64,000 bases of DNA, from NCBI GenBank assembly GCA_000328365.1, contig KB297743.1, positions 77,384-141,383 of the forward strand, read 5' to 3'. Below are positions 25,249 through 36,300 of the stretch, piece by piece. Below the pieces are notes generated by a model, which was not told the DNA's origin, did not search any database, and was given only the letters and a program-made list of their open reading frames with translations. Every line of letters begins with the position of its first letter. Positions within the stretch are counted from its first letter, which is position 1. Source of the DNA: Capitella teleta (lineage: Eukaryota > Annelida > Polychaeta > Capitellidae). Both the position numbers and the translations under genes were made by a program.

Positions 25249-25384
25249 TGTTGAGCGCGAAATCATAACGCAACCTTTTTTTCTGTTTCTGTATTTACTT
25301 GCTTCTTGTTCCGGTTCAGTTTTGCCATTAAAACTTTTCCATGGAAGTCTGTCGTTTTTGATCAGTTACCGGATTCGCTCATTA
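25249..25384 (+). repeat. 3' LTR of the copia-type fossil
   Basis: Same length as the 5' LTR, about nine differences by eye. It follows a run of Gs and is followed by GTTGC, the matching target duplication. Confidence 0.9.
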
Positions 25385-25737
25385 GTTGCAATGGAGCCTC
25401 ACATATATTGTAGTTACCAATTAAGGAGAACTACAAAGCGGCATCAACGAATGAATGGTTATTTGCAGAGCAAGCAGAATTTATATGTGAAGAGCTGTCA
25501 ACAATGATCATATAAAAACGCTCATCATAGTTATTTGTTTACCAAATTTACTTTTTGATGTAAATAATGTTTTACGTGATGGGGTTTTATGGCTCCACCC
25601 AAACCAATCGGATGATACGGTCGCCAGAACAGAAGGCCCGGGACCGGGGTTTCCCCCTACTCTTATCGATAAATCTCAAGTATTCTTTATCCTGCATACC
25701 ACCATAGCCAGTAGTACACAACGCCTGGCCTTGTTAC

Positions 25738-25847
25738 TGTAATAATCCTTTGTTTATAGGTCCAATGGAAGAGACGATGCAACTCCGGTTTCATGCTTTT
25801 TAATGTCACATCATAACGTAACCAAAATATAACGTTCATACACTACA
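25738..25847 (-). repeat. 3' LTR of the gypsy-type fossil
   Basis: 110-bp repeat, TGTAATAATCC...CACTACA on the plus strand, next to the target duplication GTTAC and to the purine tract inside the element. Confidence 0.92.
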
Positions 25848-28800
25848 CCCCTCTTTTCCTCAGAGAGACACTATGTAAACCAAACAATAACCAAACAACC
25901 AAACCATACAGTATGCGTCAAACGAAATGTTCAAACTTTAGAGTTTGTAAACATATTCCGCCCTCTGTGTAGTGCGAGTGGACCTTCTTGGTCTCTGCTG
26001 CACTGCCACACTCGGTTCAGGGTCTGAGACACCCTCTTTGTCCAGTTCTCTTTCTCCATCTGGAACCACTTTGTCATCCTGGTTGTCTCCCGGCGAGTGG
26101 TACAATTTCACTTGAGATGCGTTACGGCTGTGTCTCACTCCATTCGGATCGACAACAATAAGTCGATTTCCTTTCTTCCCAACCACGGTATAGATGTCTT
26201 TGCCAAATGTAGTCGTGAGCTTGTTCTCCTTCCTGAGATTGGTGACTGGCACTTGATCCCTGATTCCGATGTTGCATTCTCTTGCGTTTCTTCGTTCATC
26301 AGCATATTCTTTCATCTTCTTCCTTTCTCTGTCTTGTGATCGCAACTCTGCATCTTCTTTTTCCTCCACTCCTATATCTGGTAACTTGGTTCTCAGTTTC
26401 CTTCCAAACAAGAGTTCTGCAGGTGACTTCCCCGTCATTGCGTGTTCTGTTGTTCTATACGCCAGTAAGAATGCGTAGATAGCTGTCTTCCAGTTCCTTC
26501 CTTCACTGTTGGCCGTCCGAATGGCTTTCAGAAGGGTTTTATTCGCGCGTTCGACCAATCCGTTGGCCTGGGCCCAATATGCTGTTGTCTTCCTATGTAA
26601 TATTCCGTTGGTTTTCATGAAGTTTTTAAACTTTTCTGAGATAAACTGTGGTCCATTGCCGCTGACAAGTGTGTAAGGCAGTCCATGCATTGCAATGATC
26701 CGTGTCAATGCCTGAATCACTGCTCCTGCTGTTGTTGAGTGCATTATTTCCACTTCGACATATCTTCTGTAGTAGTCAGTTACAACAAACAGTGTTTCTC
26801 CACTTGGAAATGGTCCCATTAAGTCCACAGCAATTTTCATCCAAGGTCCTTGAGGTAGATCCGAACTTTTAATTGGTGTTGGGGGATTCTGCTGTCCCAC
26901 TAATTGGCATGCATGGCATTGCTTGCACAATTGTTCTGCTTCTTGATCCATTTTCGGCCACCAAACTTTTGATCTCAGTCGTTGTTTGGTCCTCACTATA
27001 CCTTGATGTCCTTCATGTCCGAGGTTTAGAACTTGTTTTCTCAGTGTTTCCGGTATCAGTATCCTTGTTCCACGCAGTATCAGTTCTCCAGAACAAGTGA
27101 GTTCTTCCTTCAATGCCCTTATGTACGAGTCTTGTTTTGAGAAATCTCCAGTTTTCAAACACTCCTTCAGTTCCAAGGTCAGTGCATCCCTTTTTGCTTC
27201 TTTTTTAATTTCATCCAATGTCAGTGCGATTGGTACACTGTTGTCTGTTACAAATCGGATGTATTCCTCAGCCATCTTCTGTTGATCTGATTCCACCTTC
27301 TTTCCTTCTCCTTCAGGCAGTAATCTGGAAAGGACGTCTGCAATGTTTTTGCTTCCCGATCTGTACTTCACTGTGAATGAATAAGGTTGAAGTCTTAGTA
27401 CCCATCGTTCAATTCTTGCAGACGGACGTGATTTGGTAGAATAGATGTATTCCAAGGGACGGTGGTCTGTTATGAGTTCAAATTCCTTTCCAAGCAAATA
27501 GAGGTTGAAATGTTCGCAACCCCAAACTATTGCTAAGCCTTCCTTTTCAGTCTGTGAGTAGCGCTTCTCGACTTCAGTCAAGCTTCTGCTGGCATACGCG
27601 ATAATACGGTCTCCATCTGTGTGTTGCTGAACCAGTACCGCACCCAGACCGACAGGACTGGCATCAACAATCACCTTTGTTCTCCTGTTTTTGTCATAAA
27701 ATGCCAACACTTCAGCATTGGTGATTTGTTCTTTCAGCAATTGGAACGCATCTTCATGCTTCTGAGTCCATTCAAAGTTTGTGTTCTTGCAAGTGAGTCT
27801 CCTTAGAGGTTCCATAATTGTCGCCAATTAAGGAATAAATCGGCCACAATAATTGACAAGTCCAAGGAAACTCCTGACTTCCGATGCATTTGAAGGTCTT
27901 CTGGCTTCCTTGATAGCCTGGGTCTTTTCTTGTTCGATTCCGATTCCATGTTGAGAGAAGACATATCCAAAGAAGGATATCCTTGTGAGGTTGAACTTGC
28001 TTTTGTTGTTCACCGTAAAACCCTTTTCCTTGAGCGTTTCCAAGACTTTTCTCAGGCACTGATTATGTTCCTCCATCGTGGATCCATGTACAATGATGTC
28101 ATCAGCGATGTTTTGCGTTCCTTGGCATCCACTTAGTACTTGTCGAATGATATGTTGGTATATCTCTGGTGCAGAAGAGATTCCAAACATCAGCCTAGTA
28201 TATCTGTATAGACCCATGTGAGTGGCAAATGTAGTTATCACTCTTGATTCTTCTTTGAGTTCGATTTGGTGAAATCCCCATTTTAGATCCAATTTGGAGA
28301 ATACTGTAGAAGCATTGAAGTCTTCAAGGATTTCGTCCACTGTTGGGATTGGATGTCGTTCCCGGATCAGTGCAGCATTTGCCTGTCGCATATCAACACA
28401 AAGTCGAATTTCTCCGTTTGATTTCGGCACGATGACGACTGGGCTCACCCAAGGAGTTGGACCTTCGACCTTTTCCACAACTCCCATTTCCTCCAGTTCG
28501 TTGATCTTTTCTTCCAATTTTTCTCTAATCCAAATGGAACTCTTCTTGCTTTTTGAGCTATTGGTTCGACCTTGTCATCAATTGCAATCTCCAGTTGGTA
28601 ATCCTTGAGTTTACCGAGTCCATTGAACACTGTGGGAAACTCTGATTCCCAGTCAATGTTTCCTGATGTCATTTGATTGATTCCCAGTTTCAATATACCC
28701 AACCTGATTCCAGTGTCCTTTCCCAGTAAGTTGCATCCTTTTTCCTTGACAACTGTAAATTCCTCTTCCTGTGATGTTGAATGTCCTTTGACAGTAACCC

Positions 28801-30205
28801 CACACTTGAAGGTTCCCATGATTTGCAATGGCCTGTGTGAGCCATAAGGATAGAGGCGTTTGTTGTTGGTATCTTTCTCTGTTGTGCATTTAATTTTCCT
28901 GGCCTTCAAATCATTCCAAGTCTCTTCTGTGACAATGTTTGAAGTGCACCCCGAGTCAATAAGGAATTCAGTTGTACATCCTCCAATATCAATGCAGATC
29001 CGGTCATCCATATTGCTTCCTCCTTGGCTGGCTGTGTTTACAACTTGAAATGCGTACCCGTAAGGTGACTCCCCTTCGTCGGAATCCCTCTCATTCATTT
29101 GATGGACTCTTCCTCCTTTTTCACTTTGTGCATTCTGATGACCTGTCCGCTGTTTCGTGTGACATTTCCGAGCAAAGTGTCCCTCCTTTTGACACTTCGT
29201 ACATGTCTTGTTACGAGCTGGACACCCTGGGTCAGTTTCCTTGTGATCCCAGAATCCGCATCTGTAACATTCCAACGCCGTCAATCTACCGGTATCCAAT
29301 CTCTCGGTCTTGCTTGAAAAGTTTTTGGTGCTTTTGAGATCGCCCCTTGCTCTCGGTTGTGTACGCTGGTCCTTGTCGTTGCCTCTGGAACCGAAAGTTG
29401 AGCTGTCACCCCTCCCGCGAGAATAGACTACTCCTCCTCTGCGGCTCTTGTGCACGATGCGGCTCACTCCAGCTGCTTGTTCACTTTTCCCTCTTTCGGT
29501 CTTTCCATCAATTTCCGAAGTTTGACGTTCAGCTTCTTCCATCGCCCTTGCCATCTCTCTCATGTCGTCCAATGTCAATGCCGATCCCTTTTCCAAAAGT
29601 TTCTTCCGCATTCGATTCGATTTACACTTATCAATCACCTGGTCCCTGATAAATTCATCTTCCTGATCCCCGAACTCACAAGTCGCAGCTTTTGTTTTCA
29701 ACCTGGTCACAAATTGATCGACAGTCTCTTGGGGTCCTTGTTCAATTTGTCTGAACTTTTGACGTTCGTATGGGACATTCACTTTTGGGGTGAAATGATC
29801 GTTGAGAAGCCGTAAACAACCTGGGTAATCCGTAGTTTCTTCCGCATCGGGGAGCGTCTCATAAACTTCCTGGACCTCGACTCCCGCGGCGTGCAGAAGA
29901 ATCGCTCTCTGACGCTTCTTGTCAGTAATCCCTGTAGCGGCGAGATAGATAGCAAATTGCCTTGTCCACTTCTTCCAGCAAACTCCAACCGTGCTCGGTT
30001 CCTCTTCGATGCTAAAGTTGAGCGGTGGAGCAAATCCCATGGCTCCCATTTGCGCCATCTTGAATACACACTTTTCCCAAAATGTTGGCGGTCAACTTCC
30101 ACGATTATTGCGGTGATCCTATGGTAAGTATCCCCTGAATGGCACGTTTCCGTAATCCTTGGCACTTTAGAAACGCGATTCTGGAGATATCATCCTCGTC
30201 GCCAA

Positions 30206-30315
30206 TGTAATAATCCTTTGTTTATAGGTCCAATGGAAGAGACGATGCAACTCCGGTTTCATGCTTTTTAATGTCACATCATAATGTAACCAAAACATAA
30301 CGTTCATACACTACA
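30206..30315 (-). repeat. 5' LTR of the gypsy-type fossil
   Basis: 110-bp repeat, same length as the partner and about two differences by eye. The tRNA-Ser-type primer site lies directly inside, and GTTAC lies outside. Confidence 0.92.
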
Positions 30316-30579
30316 GTTACACAGTTGGGCAGCACTGCAGAGTCACAGAAGAATTAGAATTATAACGGATTACAATTATAACTCACAATCATAACGCCAG
30401 TGGCCTGATCGAGTCTCAAAACTCAGGACCTCGACCTCCACAGTCGGCATAGGATTGCAGTCAGCCGGTTTAACCCACTGAGCTATTCGGTGCCCCTTTG
30501 TGGGCTATGCCTTTTATTTTTCACTGTTGTCGTTTGTATGGCATGAATTTTAATAAATAAATAAAAAATAAACATGAGT

Positions 30580-31645
30580 TGATAGCTAGAGCCCAACATG
30601 GCTTCCACTCAGGTCACTCCTGCACCTCCCAACTCCTCATTCCCATTGACCTCTACCCTCTCAGAATGGACTGATGTAGTCAGCAGTGTGCCACAAGGCA
30701 TATTTAGCCCCATACTCTTCTTAACGACCTTCCTGACTCCTCCATCAGCCCAACCCTCCTTTATGCTGACGACACAAAATACTACACCATCGACCCAAAC
30801 ATCTCGACCAACCGACACCAACAAGACCTTGACAAAAAACATGACTGGACTAATGACTGGATAATGAAATTCAACCCTGACACATTGTAACACCCTCCAT
30901 TTTTGAAAATACAACCCCAAAATACGCTGCTCAATCAATAATTAACTCATCAACAACAACACCATAGAAAAAGACAAAGGCATCACTATTGACAACAAAC
31001 TCCACTTTTCGGGACACATTAATAAGATCACAAACAAAGTCCCTAGAACACTCAATGGCATCGAACGCAAATTTCGCCATCTAGACAATGAGACTTTCCT
31101 CACCCTCTCCAAAGCTAAAATTCGTCCCACCTTTGAATATGCCTCCCCGTTTGGACACCCCATTTGCAAAAAGAAAAAAAGAAGAAAAAAAACAAAAAGA
31201 AAAAAAAACAAAAACATATCAAAATAATACAAATGAGAGCCACAAAAACATTACCCAACATACGTCATCTGCTCTACCACCAATGATTGAAAAAACTCAG
31301 ACTGCCAACCCTGACCTACAGACGAGATATCGACCGACCTGATTGAGACCTACAAAATCATCAACATACAGACATGCTACCCCCAATTCAGACAACTTCA
31401 ACCCGAGGACACAGACACAAATTGACCAAATAGAGGACAAACACAACTACTTACTCGACTGCCTTACGACACGGCATCATAACAGAATGGAGCTCCCTCC
31501 CAACAGGCACCATCAACTCTCCCACCATTACCATCTTCAAATCATGCATATACAAAGCTTGCAAACACCAACCCCTAAAATTCAACCACACCAACATCTA
31601 AAGTTCACACTCTATCTAATCCAATACCTTAACAACAACTAATCA
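30580..31645 (+). mobile_element. degenerate LINE, RT C-terminal half
   Basis: Broken plus-strand frames give an RT block with LLYADDTKYYTI (about 30750-30790), then the region after RT with LYKAKIRPTLEY-like and RRDI-like sequence seen in Jockey/CR1-type LINEs (31020-31360). It has many stops and shifts and a Lys-rich low-complexity patch near 31165-31215. The 3' section (about 31000-31640) is closely matched by the minus strand of about 57450-58060, so the two come from one LINE family. Confidence 0.75.
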
Positions 31646-31649
31646 AGGG

Positions 31650-33307
<1,658 letters not shown>

Positions 33308-33361
33308 GCGATTTCCTTTTATACCGGCGCATGCGACTGCAGAATAAGAAAATCGTCTGCG

Positions 33362-36300
33362 ATGGCAGATGTCCGCAATTTTCGCTCATCTTATTTAGAA
33401 AAAGTTGGAATAAAAGGGATAGAAGAGAAGAAATCACTTGAAATCATATTAAAAGAACAACCCATTGATCTTGAAAAATTATCTCAGTTCTGTTTACGTT
33501 TTACCATCCCTTCTGCTTACCGAAATCTTGTATGGAAAATTCTTCTTGGTGAGTTGGCTCTCCTCGGACGCGGTGTCGGACTCCAGCCCTATAGTATAGT
33601 ATTTTAACTATGGCTGATCCCGATCGCCCGTTGATCCACCCTACCGTATCAGGCCCAAAATGAGTCCATACTAATAAGAATTTTAGATGCCCGGGTTACC
33701 TTACAATTTTCACGCAAATAAATAGCAAATAAAGTGGTTAATTATACTTATAAGTTATACTTATAGTAAAACAACCCTTGTGGCTTGTCCCCATGTCCTT
33801 ATATTAAAATAAGTAGCTGACTGCTGACATACTACAGCCAGACCCAGGGGTCCCCAGACCTCGCCCGATTTATCTGTGCTACCTTATAAGGAAGGCAAGT
33901 TATAAAGTTACAGACCCATAATCCTTAGACATAATGTTAAGCTTACAGACCTGATGTTGCAAATTCTTTATTAAGTCAAGCAGACTATCAACATACACAT
34001 GCAATCATGCATGCAGTCTTAAGTTGGTAATGGATGCATATGAAGAATAATCAAACAAAATGACTCACCTTGTATCATTAAAAAAACATAGAAAAGCTTA
34101 ATTTTGAGGTCTGTAACTTGGGATTACCAGTCTGTAACTTTAGTCACTTCCTATAAGGAAACCATTAACATATTTCCTAGACAGTAGTCTGGACAGCTGC
34201 CAGAAATTCATTCTGAGTTTTACTCACCAGACAAGTATTGGAACCTTATTAAACATCCAGGGAATACATGTCTTGGGAATATGCTGATTATGTGACATAA
34301 TTATTATGGATATTTATTCTACATGTACTAACATTACTTGCCAGCCGACAGACTTCATGAATACATATTTGTCTTCCCAATAGAACTGCAGGGTGTATTT
34401 TTTTTCTTTTTTTTCTGTTATACCTATTTTTTTATGCTCTTTGGCTTCGCTTCGGCAAAAGCCGAACCATCAAGCAACTGGGATAGGTCAATATTTGCCG
34501 AATTCCGAAGCCGAATTCGAAGCTTTGGCCAGCTATAATTATTATTTTTAGAAGCGTCAACAGCTATTGATGTGAGATATGATTGGAATGGATGTTTTGT
34601 GATTCATTCATGTTGATATTAGGAGGCTGTTGTAATATTATTGTTGGTGAATGGCGATTTTTCATAAGGATGTATGGCAGGCCATTAAGCCTATCTAGGT
34701 CTGCCATACTAAGCTCGCCTATCCTTATGAAAAATTATCTAACTTCTGTTATAAAATCTGAGCAGATGAGCACATTATTGCTACATAAGTTCCAAAATCA
34801 CAGCTCCCGGTAATATACAGGTGGGTGGCTGAGTGAAAGAAGAGTAATTTATATACCAGTAAGTGGCAGTATCTCTGTAATCAGTGTAATGTGCATTAGC
34901 AGTTTGCCTGTAAAAGAGAATGAAAGGGAATGAATTAGTCATAAGCAATCTGTAATTGAGCATGTATAATATAGGATCCATAGAATTATAAAGGTGTAAT
35001 TGTATGATAGGATCACTCAGAATCCATTATGTGTGGGTTTCACATTATAATAATTTTACTAGTAATAGCGCTGTGGACCATCACTATAACTTGAATACCG
35101 TATTGTCTTGGTTATAAGCACCCTTCTAATTAAACTCCCACCTGACCTTTTACAAACCAGAAATTGATTAATTTATGTACATGCCCACTAGCGCCATGGT
35201 ATTTACAGCAGCAAGCTCTGTGCTGACATCTCACTTTACCTGTTTACAGGCAGTGTCAGCAATCTCAGTTTTCAACAAGTTGTTTTGGATCAATTCAGGA
35301 AAAAATAAAAAAGGCATGCTATACACAGACAGCTCGCTGCTTGTTGATTTCACAAGTTGAACTCCTTATCAGCACAAGAAATTTTGTCCCCAACTGCATG
35401 AAGACGCAATGCACTACATTGTATACTATCAGCAACCGTGCTTTGGAAATGTACAAACTAAGACTTAAGACTTCATGAGGCTGCTTCAAATGATTTCTGT
35501 AACTGAACATTAAATCAATTAGCAGCCGTATTAGAACGTAATCCATGCGTAGCCTTATATCATAGCATGCTCAGCCACGCATGGTCACGTACAGTCACAT
35601 AAACCATATTACGTAGGTCGCTTCTTATGAGCTATGGTATTAATGGTTGGTGTCACTCAATTTCAAATGCTGTAAACAGAATAAATGTACCAAGCATAGA
35701 GTAGGGCTATGTTTAATTGAACTGACGCCATGCAGGTTCTTCTGGCTATGCAGCCTGTTGTTTTAAGCATTACCGGTACTTAAATATGGGCCACGTGCTG
35801 ACTCGCTTCCCCGGGTTTACAAGGGATTTTTGTGGAACGCGCGTCTAGTACAGTGAATCTGATATGCTCTCAGCCTCTGCCTTAGCGCACTGCACGTATA
35901 ACCGAGACAATACGGTAATAATTAATATGTATTTAAAATCGGGCGAAATGGCATTCGGGCGAAATGACCAGTTCCCAGAAAACTCAGTCCCTCCCTGAAA
36001 CATTTATGATCACCACTGACGTATGTGTTATGATGTCATAAGAAAATTGCATTATTTATGTTCATAAATTTATTAAGTTCTGTTTGAGCATGGCGATGTA
36101 AATTGTATATATAACTTAGCGCACAGACAAAGCCAGAATGAATACCGGTACAAGGAGGAATGGCGTGTTTATAAGGGGTGTTTTCAATGCAATTCGGGTT
36201 AGGACATTCAAATAGTGGCACTTTTAGAGGAGTGGCATTCTCATAGGAGTGGCGCAGGACAGGAGTTTTACTGTATTTATCAATGACCAGTTAACAATGG

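Larger units (their letters stand above)
20847..25384 (+). mobile_element. Ty1/copia-type LTR element (fossil), both LTRs present
   Basis: The element is about 4.5 kb with two 136-bp LTRs (20847-20982 and 25249-25384) and a 5-bp target duplication GTTGC (20842-20846, 25385-25389). Parts in order: gag with one CCHC knuckle (about 21.2-22.0 kb), protease with a DSGAS core, integrase (22.5-23.2 kb), reverse transcriptase with FVDDLL (about 24.15 kb) and RNase H (about 24.6-25.1 kb). Protease-integrase-RT-RNase H is the copia order. The primer site GGTTATGGGCCCAG follows the 5' LTR directly and is complementary to the anticodon arm of initiator Met tRNA. A G-rich purine tract precedes the 3' LTR. 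It is broken, with several breaks. The LTRs are about 93% identical by eye, so it is moderately old. Confidence 0.93.
25738..30315 (-). mobile_element. Ty3/gypsy-type LTR element (fossil), both LTRs, inserted in a SINE
   Basis: A 4.58-kb element on the minus strand with 110-bp LTRs (25738-25847 and 30206-30315) and a 5-bp target duplication GTTAC (25733-25737, 30316-30320). LTRs run TGTA...TACA and differ at about two positions, roughly 98% identity, so the insertion is recent. Parts: gag with two zinc knuckles, then protease (about 28.4-30.06 kb); then RT, RNase H and integrase (about 25.9-28.5 kb), which is the Ty3/gypsy order. The primer site TGGCGACGAGGATG next to the 5' LTR matches the 3' end of tRNA-Ser(GCT), as in Mag-like lineages. 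A purine tract GAGGAAAAGAGGGG precedes the 3' LTR. It looks nearly whole but is broken, with about two breaks. Gag and pol occupy different frames, which the family normally handles by frameshifting. Confidence 0.93.
25576..30496 (-). mobile_element. tRNA-derived SINE (family 1), split by a gypsy element
   Basis: The two parts, 25576-25737 (3' part) and 30316-30496 (head), together correspond to the intact copy at 50361-50700. The head on the minus strand reads GGGGCACCGAATAGCT and continues into A-box- and B-box-like motifs of a tRNA. The gypsy element between them is bounded by GTTAC duplications, so the SINE was there first. It has no coding capacity; only the two end parts belong to the SINE. 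Confidence 0.85.

Noticed and set aside
28294-29815. Several plus-strand frames of about 100-120 codons
   Set aside because: They are antisense shadows of the gypsy-type gag and RT regions.
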